Below, one piece after another: positions 12,343 through 22,790 of a stretch of 64,000 bases of DNA. How positions within the stretch are numbered: the first letter of the stretch is position 1; each line of letters starts with the position of its first letter. Location: contig OY757020.1 of the NCBI GenBank assembly GCA_963580285.1, positions 98,459,497-98,523,496 of the forward strand. The letters are read 5' to 3'. The DNA comes from Lucinisca nassula. Its lineage: Eukaryota; Mollusca; Bivalvia; Lucinida; Lucinidae. The notes under the pieces were generated by a model that did no database searches, was not told where the DNA came from, and saw only the letters and a list, made by a program, of their open reading frames with translations. The translations under genes were made by a program, and so were the position numbers.

Positions 12343-12545
12343 CTAAGCTATACTGTTGAGGTCATCCTCCTTGGGTCCTATAAAATGAGGGTGAGTGCCC
12401 ACAATTTCAAGTTTTACCCGTACCAGCCCACAGTCCGCTTGCACCTGAGGCTGTTCGGTGCAGAGCCAGGTCATTGCGGACCAGAATGAAGACCCCTCCA
12501 CCTCTGCCAGTCCTTCTGTCCAACCGGTATTGAGTAGGTGCAACT

Positions 12546-13425
12546 AAAGAAAAACTTTTAAGTTAAGGTTTGAAAAATAATAAAAAACAATTAAACAGAA
12601 AAATGAACGTTTGTGGAATATGTTTCTTGGCTGTATATAGTTGTAGCATGCGGTATGCAAGTAAGTAAGTTACTGTAAGCATTCTAAAAATGACACACCG
12701 CCGTCCTTCTTACATCGCGATCCTAACAATCCTACTGAGGTAAAAAAAAAAGTCTGTTTTCATCGGAAGCTAATCACAATTGACTATAAAAAGTGACAGA
12801 AAGAAATCTCGCGCATTCAGAAGATTTTAGACTTCTGCAAAATAGAACGAAGAACAAAAACATCGTTTGACGTAGTTACGCCCTTTAATTTTCGCGCCAT
12901 TCTCAGAGGCACGTCATTGATGCGCTTTATGTAAACAAGACCACCAAGTTCGTGAAAACGGCTGGCGTTCTACGGAAGTCTGGAAATCACAGTTTTATGC
13001 TATGAGTTTTCATTGTATGCTGATAAGAAAGCAATTTTATGATATATTCAAATGGCAACTCCTCGTAATTAAAGCCGCGTTTTCACTCTCCATATCTGCT
13101 GGACCGTGAACGAAGCCAACAACTGCTAAAATATAGCGTGACCCAGAAAGATCAAAATACGACTGACCCTAGTGGTATTTGAGTTGCCATAGTTCCACAA
13201 GTACATGGTTTAGAAAAGACAAAATAGGTCTCATTGTTGAGATAAGATGTCCATGTTTATTTTGATATCAGTTTTATCTACTAACGGTACAGTAGTCGGA
13301 GGATAAGTTGAAATAGACGTTTTAGACTATACCACCATCAATAGTTGAGACAGGGTTTTACCGTTATTATCGATAAAAATCGAATAACCACCCTACAAAG
13401 TGAAAAGAAATAAGACCCTTTACAA
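12546..13425. other. No gene recognised
   Basis: Single-copy-looking AT-rich sequence. I see no repeat shared with the rest of the window and no exon with recognisable protein similarity. Confidence 0.5.
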
Positions 13426-13427
13426 GC

Positions 13428-14270
13428 CAAGATGAAATGGCTCAAGTGGTTAGTGTTAGGTTTGTTTAAAATACGAAATGACTATTCGTGGTTCGATTCC
13501 TACTTTTTCTTTTTATCGTGAATAGAGTGCTGACTTTTCTTTGATGTCCTTTTAAGTCGAAATTATGTTTTATGTGTTCTTTTTACGGAACCCGGGAAGG
13601 GACATGATTATTTTTAATATGCTGTGCGAACAAGATGTTAAGTTGTGCCCACAAGATATTATCTTGTTCGCACAACATATCTTGTTTGCACAACATAGAT
13701 CTTGGGAAGTTGTGCGAACAAGATATTATCTTATTCGGATAAGATCTATGTTGTGCGCACAAGATATTGTCTTGTGGGGACAGCATAATATCTTGTTCGC
13801 ACAACATAGTATCTTGTGCGCACAAGATATGTTGTGCGAACATGATATTATGTTGTCCGCACAAGATAGTATGTTGTGCGAACAAGTTAATATCTTGTGC
13901 GCACAAGATATTATGTTGTCCGAACAAGATATTATCTTGTGCGCACAACATATTAAAATAAAAACATGTCCCTTCCCGGGTTCCGTACTTTTTAGGTCAA
14001 TTTTTTTTTTTAATTTTTAATGTGTTTTTTTTTCTCCTGATTTTAAAATGACGACGCTGGTTCGATATGTGCCTGTGTTGGCAACATTCTTTCGTGGAGA
14101 TTGATCTTGAAACCTTTTCTACGGTCATTCTCCCCTTCCACTGATTCAATACGGACAGTTGTCAGTTTCTGAACATGTTATCCGCTTATGTTGGGAAAGT
14201 GTGGATATGTAAACTGACCGGCTCAAAAATGTCCTATATATTTTTGACGTCGATTGCTTTCAGTTGTGTC
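13428..14270 (+). mobile_element. SINE remnants interrupted by a later insertion
   Basis: A tRNA-like head at 13,428-13,502 has A box TGGCTCAAGTGG and B box GGTTCGATTCC. A second piece at 14,050-14,250 has TTGGCAACATTCTTTCGTGG and the body of the SINE also seen at 18,380-18,600. The insertion at 13,584-13,987 lies between them. Whether both pieces come from one SINE is uncertain. Confidence 0.5.
13584..13987. mobile_element. Terminal-inverted-repeat element built of TTGTGCG hairpins, copy 1
   Basis: Perfect terminal inverted repeats TACGGAACCCGGGAAGGGAC and complement bound a 404-bp element with a 5-bp target duplication CTTTT (13,579-13,583 and 13,988-13,992). The interior is almost wholly a run of short palindromic words: CAAGATATTATCTTG, TTGTGCGCACAA and TTGTGCGAACAA. 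It gives open frames on both strands rich in Cys-Ala-Gln or Cys-Ala-His, which are by-products of the repeat. A second copy is at 40,443-40,813. Confidence 0.9.
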
Positions 14271-14925
14271 CTGGATTGGGTCTTAAGAAATCATATCAGC
14301 AGACATTATCATTGAGACATGAGACAGACGTTTTATAGCTTTATGAGAACGATAGACTTTGAATTTTTTACGAAACCTGCATGAATCTATTGCAATCTGT
14401 GAAAGAAATTCGTGTAGCAGCTCGTCAACAGCTTCGTGGCATTGTTTCGTGTTTCCAAAACAGAATTAATTCTTTCAGCGGAAGAAAAGGGCAATGCAAT
14501 ATTTAGAACAATAAAAAGTATAATGTAATATTTTAAGAAGGAAAAAGAAAAATGTAATAGTGAGGCTTGAACCCACAACTGTAAAGTACAAACTATTTGA
14601 GAAGCTATCAGTCAACCGTCTTTCCACTGCGCCAGTATGAATGTATAACAAATATACAACAAAATCGCATTATTGGTTTGGTCGCCATGAGGCGGGCAAA
14701 CCGGGTATAATGACCAGATTGTAGCTGTTCCATGGAGGGGCACGTGACGCGATCAACCAATCAGCTTAAACGATGATGCAATACTATACTGCAATTACAG
14801 GAAACAGCCTGTCTGAATAGCGAAACAGACCGAAAAGCAAGCGTTTCAACTCCCACAATAAAAATATCTTAAGGGAAATGGATACACCTGGCAGGTGTGG
14901 CAGTTAGTCTACCAGTTTTACCGTA

Positions 14926-15150
14926 TTTCGAAACACACCTATTCAAATACATTGCCATTTTTTGGCCAAAGAAAAAGAAATTTTAAAAAGAAAAATTGGA
15001 ATATTTGCCTTTTTTGCTCAAAACATAGATTGCGGGGAGTCGACAGAAACGCCTCGACGAGGCGATTCTATCGAGTACCCACAATCCAGTGTCTCAGAGC
15101 ATGAATACGGAAATTAATGTATACCCCTGCAAACCCGAGCTTTACTATAT
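14926..15150 (+). mobile_element. MITE family A, copy 2 (right end lost)
   Basis: It has the AAACACACCTATTCAAATAC left end, the TTTTTGCTCAAAACATAG arm and a palindrome core near 15,035-15,075 (GTCGACAGAAACGCC / GGCGATTCTATCGAG), then TATATAAAAGTG. The right tip is replaced by the hammerhead repeat that follows. Confidence 0.75.
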
Positions 15151-15154
15151 AAAA

Positions 15155-15345
15155 GTGTAGATTATATTTTTTTGTCCTTTGGGATCATTGATTCCATTGT
15201 GGAATTTTGACAATATCTGAGGGTAACTGATGAGGCCTAATTGGCCGAAACTAGCTAGTCTGGCCCGGAAAACATGTACACTCCATATGTTTCAGTTCTG
15301 TGGTGTATTCCTTGCTTCCAAAGGATAACCCTTTTATAGAACACA
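15155..15345 (+). repeat. Hammerhead-bearing dispersed repeat, copy 1
   Basis: It begins GTAGATTATATTTTTTTGTC and ends AACCCTTTTATAGAACA. It is closely similar in the same orientation to 17,797-17,982, and on the other strand to 47,595-47,960. The hammerhead motif sits in its middle. It resembles retrozyme or Penelope-type pseudo-LTR sequence, which is inference from the ribozyme type. Confidence 0.8.
15221..15266 (+). ncRNA. Hammerhead ribozyme motif (type I, short stem III)
   Basis: The conserved core CTGATGA is at 15,227-15,233 and GAAA at 15,247-15,250. Stem II is GGCC/GGCC with loop TAATT. Stem III is the short self-complementary ACTAGCTAGT, followed by the cleavage base C at 15,260 (a GUC site). 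Stem I pairs GGGTAA with TGGCCC with one mismatch. All invariant core bases are present. Short stem III hammerheads of this kind are known from Penelope-like elements and metazoan retrozymes and act best as dimers. Confidence 0.85.
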
Positions 15346-15346
15346 T

Positions 15347-17719
15347 ACTGTAAATGGCCAATTAATTCGAACAGTAAAAAAAAAAAAAAAAATACTGATC
15401 CGGGTGTTGGAATTATTAGAAAATATCAGATTGGAAATTTATCAGTGTCAGAACTGTTTGATCTGAAAGAATTCCATACATTGGATCAGGCTGTGTTCAA
15501 TATTTTATACAACTACGTTTTTGGCCCGTGGCCCTGTCAATCCGCACGTGATTAGAAGTTATAAATATCACTTATGCAGTGCAGAAAAGTTTGATCTATA
15601 AATAAGTCAGTGTGTGCAGGGGGTCTTTGAATGCGATACACATTGTCATTAATGACATTTACACCTATTGAACTATCACTATTCCCTTTAAAATGGGCGA
15701 GTCAATTTGTGATCTCAGGAATAACAGAAATTGATTTGTTTGGAGCAAATTCTTTTCTTAAGAGTAGCCCATATCTAGGAAAAAGAGGATTTTTCAAAGA
15801 ATTTCCTTATAGTCTGTAATATTTTTTTTTGTTCCGAGTCCAGCTACATGTATATATGGGATGGGATGTTGAAACCCGCACGTGCAGCTACCCAGTGGAG
15901 CTAGGCGCATAGATACTTCACCCCCCCCCCCCACCCCCACCCCCACCTATATTGTTTAAGCGCATAGTGAAGCCTCAGGCGAGACTGCGCAGCCTTGTTT
16001 GTGTATTCTCTGTTTAGTAATAAGCAGTCTCAAATCAGCGTGGGCCGGGGGCATGTAGCAATTCAATGCCCATCGAAGTAGTCCGGTGAAGACTGATTAG
16101 ACTGTGCGGATGCAAAACCATCATGTTATTTGGATAGGCAAGTAACAAGAAAAAGAAAATGCGGACATCATACACAAATTTGATCTTCACTTTATGCGCG
16201 ATGAAACATTTCAAACCTCTTGATCATTGAAGACACAATCCCGATTGCACAACTGTGCAGACACAACTGTGCAGACTTATCAGTCTTTTCTGTACGCACA
16301 TGCGCAATAAGTATTTTACTCGAGATAAGAGATCTGAACAGACTGATCCTTGCACTTGGTAGCTTAGGATGTGTTTGTAACGTCGCAAGCAGATTGGGCC
16401 GGTCAAATGTACACGCCGTCATTTTAAGCCGGCGCACGGCGAAAAAAAAAGGTTTCAAACGAAGGACCAGATTAGCCTGCGCATCTAGCCAATGTGGTCA
16501 TAGTTTTCACCTGTTGTTCTTTGATTAGCACAGAGGCCATGGAAGGCACATACGAACAACGAAGACTATTCAGACTGCATGAATGTGCAGACTGACCTGA
16601 GTCTTCCCACCACACCGAATATGACTTATTTTCTTAATCATGTTCCCCGAAATTACTTCCAATAAAACCTTGTCACCGTGAAATAAATGGGCATCTTCAC
16701 TTGCTCCTCAGAAAACCAGGGTAGCCCAACCAGGTAACCTGAATTAAACTACCTTTTTGCATGCAACAACCATGAATTTCATTCGCACGTGCTAAAAGAC
16801 GTTCTGTGGAAAAAGGCGGGAAACTCTCAATTAATATTAAAGGGGCGCTTCTGCTATCAAAGAGGCATTGAATCAATGCCCCAGCACATGGAAAAAGGGT
16901 AACACTGTCACACAAATAATAATGAAAGCTGAAGCTATGCTCCCAAGTCTGAGAGCAAAGCGAAAACACTTGCATATGCATGGTGATCCAAGCCTTTGTA
17001 CGCCACAATGCTACATCACCGACTAGGATCAGCCTGAACATCGATGCAATGTGATCAGTCTTTACTGAACCCTTAAATCTTACGAAGTCTAAAGGCTAAG
17101 TGAAACCCTTTGCCTTGCATACCGGTTGTGGGTGCGCATGTTCAGTGTTTGCAGGTCGTTGAGAAACCAGCGAAGACACATCTTAGCGTACTCATTCATG
17201 CAATCCGATAAGAGTCTTCGCTGATCGCATGAGCCTGATGCAGACGATGGGATTTTCATAACATAAATAAGCGAAACTCCTGTGGCTCATCAAGGTTGAT
17301 CTAAGCACTTGCAGCCTGCGTTTCTCGCAGTCTAATCAGTATTCGGTGAGGGTATGAACCTTCCACTACCACAGGGCTATCCAAAGTGAGAGAAGCGAAA
17401 ACCATTTGCCTTACAGAGTGCATGTTAATCCGAGTCTTTGGAAGTCGGACACATTTCATGCTAAGTTTTCTTTTTTTTCGTGCGCTAGCTCATATACGAC
17501 CAGTACGATGTTGTAATGATAAACTCGGGAACGGTCCGAAATGCTTGTTCTGGATGCATTTTTCGGCTTTTTTCTGTGTGTGTGTTCGAAGTATTAAAAA
17601 TTCTGATTTCTGAAAAATTTGGGAGTTCGAATTAAATGAGAAAGTTTTTAGCCGGAAATTCGAAATAATTTTGGGTGTTCGAACTGCTAGGGTGTTCCAA
17701 TTAATTGGTCACCTACCGT
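15347..17719. other. Possible 2.4-kb interval bounded by an inverted repeat; no gene seen
   Basis: TACTGTAAATGGCCAATTAA at the left and TTAATTGGTCACCTACCGTA at the right form an imperfect inverted repeat. Between them is AT-rich sequence, a C-rich stretch at 15,922-15,945, and several short palindromic repeats with GCGCAGGCTGATC-like words (16,240-16,560, 17,000-17,350). No protein is recognisable. It may be one element or two unrelated tips. Confidence 0.4.
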
Positions 17720-17726
17720 ATTTAAC

Positions 17727-17982
17727 TTCACTACAACTGGTGTGTGGGAATGTGTGGCGGCGGTAAAACGTCTCCCTGCCCTACATCATAGTGTAGATTA
17801 TATTTTCTTGTCCTTTGGGATTATTGATTCCATTGTGGAATTTGGAAAATATCTTAGGGTCACTGATGAGGCCTAATTGGCCGAAACTAGCTAGTCTGGC
17901 TCAGAAAACATGTGCACACCATATTTTTCAGTTCTGTGGTGTATTCTTTGCTTGCAAAGGATAACCCTTTTATAGAACATAT
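17727..17982 (+). repeat. Hammerhead-bearing dispersed repeat, copy 2
   Basis: A longer copy than the one at 15,155. It adds on the left GTGTGGCGGCGGTAAAACG and CTACATCATAGTGTAG, which also occur in the 47.6-kb pair and on either side of the 7.2-kb element. Because it is uninterrupted it serves as the empty-site reference for that insertion. Confidence 0.82.
17857..17902 (+). ncRNA. Hammerhead ribozyme motif, best-preserved copy
   Basis: CTGATGA is at 17,863-17,869, stem II GGCC-TAATT-GGCC, then GAAA, stem III ACTAGCTAGT and cleavage C at 17,896. Stem I pairs GGGTCA (17,857-17,862) with TGGCTC (17,897-17,902) over six positions, counting two G-U pairs. This copy meets every requirement of the type I hammerhead core. 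Confidence 0.88.
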
Positions 17983-18329
17983 TAAAGGGGATCACAATTC
18001 TATAGGCATGATTTCGTTATGGAAATACAATTTTAAGGACCTTATAGTTGCTACTCTGTTGGCTCTGTCCAACTGAAAAGGGGTCTACTCTAAAAGGGGA
18101 AGAATTTGCTTCCCAAGGGGTCTTCTCTAAAAGGGGAGAATTTGCTCCCCAGTAGCAAATTCTTTCCTTTAAGAGTATACCCTTTAGACATATCCACAGA
18201 GAAAGTACTTTGCAGGAGTAGCAGTCATTTTCGCAAATTTCTTGCAATGCCATTATGGAGTAAGTCCATGGGGCCATGGGGCCATGGAAACGAAAAACAA
18301 CAGAACATAACTACTACTACTCACAAAGT

Positions 18330-18630
18330 GTGGCTGGCTGTGGTAGCTCAGTCGGATGTAGTCTGACTGGCGATAAGGAAGACTCGGGTTCGATACCTAC
18401 CGGGGTCGGCAACATTCTTTCGAGGAGATTATGAAATCTTGCTATGGTCATCCCCTCCCTTCCGCTGATTCAGGAAGGGCAGGGGTCAGTTTTTGGCGAC
18501 AGAATGTGCACTGAACTGGTAAACCGCTTACGGATAAGCCTGCTCAGGAAAAGCGTGGATAGGTACACTGACATGCTAAAAAAAGACCCAAAATCAGTGT
18601 TGACTGGGCCGTTAAATACAAATAAACAAA
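18330..18630 (+). mobile_element. tRNA-derived SINE
   Basis: The head GGCTGTGGTAGCTCAGTCGG (A box) and GGGTTCGATACC (B box) is followed by TCGGCAACATTCTTTCGAGG. The body ends TGTTGACTGGGCCGTTAAAT with a CAAATAAACAAA tail. Related fragments are at 14,050-14,250 and 22,650-22,790. Confidence 0.8.
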
Positions 18631-18771
18631 ACTTGCAAAGTTTACTTCACACAGATAGGAACAGATTTATATATTCTGAACATCTTTCGGTACGCTCTAA
18701 TAATAAGTATATGTAAATGTTGGAAAGACAGAGAACGTTATTTTTCCTCATTTATAAAGATCGCTGGGTGT

Positions 18772-18993
18772 AACGGGCCTCCGTGGCCTAGTGGATAAGA
18801 GTGCTGACTCTTAATCATTAGGTCTCTCAACGGTGTATGTTTGAGCATGGCTCAGGTCACATAATGAGAAGTTCTGCAACGGAAGGTCAGGAGGTTTTTC
18901 ATCGGGTACTCTAGTTTTCACTCACCTCCGATTAACGATCGGCTTGATGTGAGTGAAATAATCTTGAAATGATCGTAAAACCAAACATAGAAC
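18772..18993 (+). mobile_element. tRNA-derived SINE with 13-bp target duplication
   Basis: The head GGCCTCCGTGGCCTAGTGG and a degenerate B box are followed by a short body ending CGTAAAACCAAACATAGAAC. The duplication GATCGCTGGGTGT is at 18,759-18,771 and 18,994-19,006, so both boundaries are certain. It is the same family as 43,447-43,688 on the other strand. Confidence 0.9.
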
Positions 18994-19369
18994 GATCGCT
19001 GGGTGTGTAAAAACAATTTCATGTCTTTGCTACTAGAATTAACGTCAGTGCCAAGGTCGAAGGTTCTAACTCTTCCAAATATATAAAATATTTAGGGAGC
19101 GAAACAAAGTCATAACGTTGATGGGTCGCTGTTTATTGTTCTTGAGCCCAGGACAGATAGCAATAGTTTCTTTTCAAAAACTTCATGACTACTAAGTGAC
19201 CTGCCACCAGTTACAGACTGAGTTGTTAGCATTCGATGGGAGCTATTGTATCTGATAAGCCGAGAGTGGTGTTCTTTATTTCCACTCAATACTTGACGTT
19301 TTACTAATCAGTTTCTTTTACAATTAAATTGTGATCCAGAAAGATATACAAAAGGATAGCAAATTCCAG

Positions 19370-19850
19370 GTTTTTGCGGAGGTACCGCTCAAAGAAACTG
19401 CCGAGGTTTAAGATACAGTCTGATTCGCAGCACTTTGTCTGGGCAGGCTTAGATCTTCCTAGGCGGTTCAGCAATACTTCAAAGTTCGGTCGGTTTCAGC
19501 TCATGCAGTCCAATATATCGCCCCAAGGTCTGATCGGCCCCCGTCCATCGAGGATTGAAGAAATAGATTGGGCTGCATGATGCTTCCACGCAGAGCTGAT
19601 ACCGGCCGCACATGAGTAGTGTTAAATCGCCTAGAAAGTCTAAGCCTGCCCAGGAAAAGTGGCTCGAGTCGGACCGTTCATGCATTTCAACCACTTAGTT
19701 TCATTGGGTGACAGGGCTTGAGAAGGAGTTTTATCTGCCCTTTTTATCTCAGTACTGAGTAAAAGTCCCACAACATTTGAAGCAATGTCTCAAAAAGACC
19801 CATACAGTGTTTACAGGGACGTTAACAACAAATGAAATTGATAACCAAGG
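19370..19850. mobile_element. Inverted pair of SINE fragments (GGGCTGCATGATGCTTCCAC family)
   Basis: 19,370-19,535 is a minus-strand fragment (TGGGCAGGCTTAGATCTTCC, GTCGGTTTCAGCTC). 19,540-19,850 is a plus-strand copy (GGGCTGCATGATGCTTCCAC ... ACAGGGACGTTAACAACAAA). The family recurs at 36,961, 38,578, 46,261, 48,613 and 52,038. A poly-A run follows at 19,893-19,920. Confidence 0.75.
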
Positions 19851-20497
19851 CCCTACAGAAGGCCAGATGACGTTTGAAAAACAACAATAACAAAAAAAAA
19901 AAAAAAAAAAAAAAAAAAAACGGTCGTATTAAGTTACGGGGTTGGTGTCCGTCCGTCCGTTCGTAAACTTTTTTTCGTTTCCGTATAAATCCTACTATAC
20001 AGTTTTTATCCGATCAAGCCTAAAATGTGTATGTAGTAAGGCTAAGATGTGAAGATATGCCACCAAATATTAACAGAGTTATGACCCTTTGAAAAATTAG
20101 GTTTACATTTTCGTTTGGTTAAGTTTTGTGCTATACATGTGCAAACCAAATGTAAGTTGCATTAAGTTTATACTTGTCATGGCGTTAAACAATTTACCAC
20201 AGAATACTCATCACTGCCTACCCTTCCTGATACCAAGGCCACAGACTTCGAAATTTTATATACACATTTTGTATTAAAGTTTATTTTTTGTATTCAAAAA
20301 ATGCACTAAGTGGGATAATGATATTAGCTGGCTCAAATCAGAATGTAGACTGACAAGACCAAACCTATTGGATGCTTTTTGAAAGCAGCCAACTTGTATT
20401 GAATATTACCGACGCTTGCTTTCCTTTCGACAACAGTGGACTATGCTCAATAACAAAAACATTCGCTGACGTCACTGTCAACTTATCCTCCGACAAC

Positions 20498-20660
20498 AGT
20501 ACAAAGACCACTTAAAACCTACAAATTTAACTTATGCCTTAGACAACATATTGAGAAAGTTTCATGTAAATGTTCTCTGTGTTTTCTGCATCCCGTATAC
20601 TCTAGTGCGAGACGATGTTTGGGACTATTCAAAAGTGGTCCCAAAGGTGGTCTTAACATC
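20498..20660. mobile_element. MITE family D, partial
   Basis: It contains CTTAAAACC, GTTTTCTGCATCCCG and GTTTGGGACTATTCAAAAGT then AAAGGTGGTCTTAACATC, as in 8,659-8,853 and 38,195-38,363. The tips are lost. Confidence 0.55.
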
Positions 20661-20689
20661 ATGAAACCACTCCTATGCGATTCTGACCG

Positions 20690-20917
20690 CACCCCCCCCC
20701 CCTCAAATCCCACTTTTATACAGTAAATCTGGGGTTTACAGGGGTAAACATTATTTTTCTTATTTTTGCTCAAACACATAGATTGTGGGAACTCGAGTCC
20801 CAGCAATCAATTTTTGAGCAGAAATAAGAAAAATATCACAATTTTTCATCTTAAAATTTCCTTTTGTTATTGGCCGAAAATTTATAATGTCTTTGTATAG
20901 GCATGTTTATCGTAATG
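20690..20917 (-). mobile_element. MITE family A, copy 3 (core deleted)
   Basis: It runs from a C-tract and CAAATCCCACTTTTATACAG to TGTATAGGCATGTTTATCG. The palindromic core is reduced to GTGGGAACTCGAGTCCCAG, so most of the hairpin is missing. Confidence 0.75.
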
Positions 20918-20942
20918 ATATCGGAATTTATGAATCGCATCG

Positions 20943-20973
<31 letters not shown>

Positions 20974-21193
20974 TTATATTTTAACCCTTCTCTTGCTGAA
21001 TATTCATTTAAGCCACACCCATTTCTGTCTATCAACCAATCAAATTACTTGATGTAATTTATTGCTACAAATTCATAAACTGAATGTCAAACAGTGTAGA
21101 TCCTGATCAGAGGGCTTCTTCAGAAGCCATCTGATCTGGATCTACACTGTTTCCAAAGATAGAGCTTGTCGTGAACAGCATGATAAGAGTTAA
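20943..21193. mobile_element. TA microsatellite, then TTAA MITE
   Basis: A (TA)n run at 20,943-20,972 precedes an element from TTAACCCTTCTCTTGCTG (20,991) to ATGATAAGAGTTAA (21,193). The tips are mutual inverted repeats. A palindrome AAACAGTGTAGATCC / GGATCTACACTGTTT lies near the right end. It is the same type as 1,150-1,349. Confidence 0.75.
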
Positions 21194-22790
21194 TCATAAT
21201 GACATTGGATGGTTTCTGCTATTTACATTCTCAGCGTATTTACAGAAACTATTGGAAAGTAATACATTGACTCGTGCGACGTCAGTGACGTCGAAATAAA
21301 CAGGTTCTCTTCAATCTTATTGGACGATGGCGACGTTATGGCGCCAGCGACGCTGTTCCGATGTGTCAAAATGAAAACTGCGTGCAATATCGTTTTCTTC
21401 TTTCATTCTAGCCCTTACACATTTTTGGAGCGTAGCTGTTGCAGCGTAGCTCCAGTGAGATGAGAAGTGATTTCGGCACTACTTTCGGTGTTAATGCATA
21501 TGACCTGAGAATATAGTACCCCGTGTTAACGTAGTAGATTATTACGCCATGCGGTATCTTCTTATAGACTGCTTCACAGACCACCTAATTCAAACGGAAT
21601 AGATGAATATTTTAATAGATGAAATGTGTAGCAGTCTAATCGTTTTATAGTTCAGTTCATATAACCCGGTTTACAGCCCATTTGTACCATAAAATCCCAA
21701 ATCTGGCAACTTGCAAACAAACCCAGATCAGATACCACACAACGCGGAGTCTCATTATGCCCTTCACTGCATACTTACAAAAAAGGTTCAGCCATTTTTT
21801 GCCAAATATTTCGTGGAAGCCACAACCTGACATCCCTGATTTTAAAATGAACTCATCCCATACTGATATAAGGTGTTGAGGATTCCATTCGTTTAAAATA
21901 AGGCGTTTTCTTTGCCATGTCAGGGGTGGAGGCAGAGAATAATGGAAGCCAGAACTGATAATGTATGTTAGCTTTTTTCCTCGGCCAGACATTTGAAAAC
22001 AGGGCTGTGCTGTGACACATTTGGCTGTCGAAATTGGCAACACGTCATCACATACTAGAGCCCGTCTTTGGTCTGATTCCTGCACTCAAAATTCTAAAAT
22101 CGCTATAGAACTGTGTTTCTTAGGACAAACGCTGTACCTTGGGTGCGATTTGTGCCTTCCTCCGATTAAGAGTTCAGTATATTCCCATTGGTCAGCTGAC
22201 ACCTGTCGAATTGACAAGTGCCAGCACATTGGAGGCCCTGGGAAGAGCAGTTCATAAACTAATCCCATTTAGCGAGATGGGGGTAGCCCCTACGTGCTTT
22301 TAGCGCCCGGTTACCTTACAAAATCTATCAAGTCAAGCCATTCGTTTAAAATGGGTTAAAAGTTCGCAGTGTGGGTCGATAATGTATTACCAAAATAAGA
22401 CAGTTGGAATGAGTTTGGACAGGTGCACGTCAAGGCTTATATTGAAAGGAGTAAATTTTGCAGTTTAGACACAGATGAGACGCCACTGTTGTAGCGTCTG
22501 ATTTGGGTCTGCTATGTTTGTCCCTAAAAAGGCTGCTAGACATATACTCAGAGTATGGGTTAATGTGTGTGTGTGTGGGGGGGGTGTTACTTTTTTAAAG
22601 CGACCTGTCTGAGTCCTAGGCACGTGACCATAAATAAAGCAAATTTTTAGCTCAGACGCAAGTTCGATACCTGCCGGGTTCGGCAACATTCTTTCCAGGA
22701 GATTGATCGTGAAATCTGTTCCACGGTGATTCTATCCCTTTCGCTGATCCAAGAAGGGCAGTTGTTGGTTTCCGGTAAAAGACTGTGTAC
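21194..22790. other. No gene recognised; fragments of repeats
   Basis: A minus-strand reading frame of 142 codons at 21,657-22,085 shows no similarity I recognise. At 22,250-22,312 a stretch (GGGGGTAGCCCCTACG, GCGCCCGGTTACC) matches 53,948-53,985 and may be a shared LINE 3' end. At 22,650-22,790 there is a SINE fragment (CTGCCGGGTTCGGCAACATT). Confidence 0.5.

Larger units (their letters stand above)
9620..12545 (-). pseudogene. Decayed CR1-like non-LTR retrotransposon (endonuclease and reverse transcriptase)
   Basis: Reading the minus strand from 12,545 to 9,620 gives an ordered series of LINE protein fragments in different frames. Endonuclease-domain pieces come first (12,343-12,543; then LPKLTGPDNQPL near 12,010-12,050; then RHNNILDLFLTTNP near 11,690). 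Reverse transcriptase pieces follow: PIFKNGDKSSAAYYR near 10,700, KHGYKEKRSCETQL near 10,530, GPILFLVYINDL near 10,250. Then comes YLGVDISGGLSWNSHIDRV near 9,980 and a C-terminal piece near 9,800. The catalytic F-A-D-D reads FAND, so the enzyme is dead. The family call (CR1/jockey side) is from remembered similarity and is moderately firm. Many frameshifts and two inserted MITEs show it is old. Confidence 0.88.

Noticed and set aside
13565..14020. Cys-Ala-Gln/His-rich proteins in the TTGTGCG element
   Set aside because: Both strands give such frames because the interior is palindromic; no second coding signal exists.
15155..17982. Hammerhead repeats at 15.2 and 17.9 kb as the two pseudo-LTRs of one retroelement
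   Set aside because: They are in direct orientation, but the 2.4 kb between them has no reverse transcriptase and is bounded by its own inverted repeat. Independent copies or a local duplication are more likely.
21657..22085. 142-codon minus-strand frame as a gene
   Set aside because: No recognisable similarity, ordinary composition, and no supporting splice or regulatory context.
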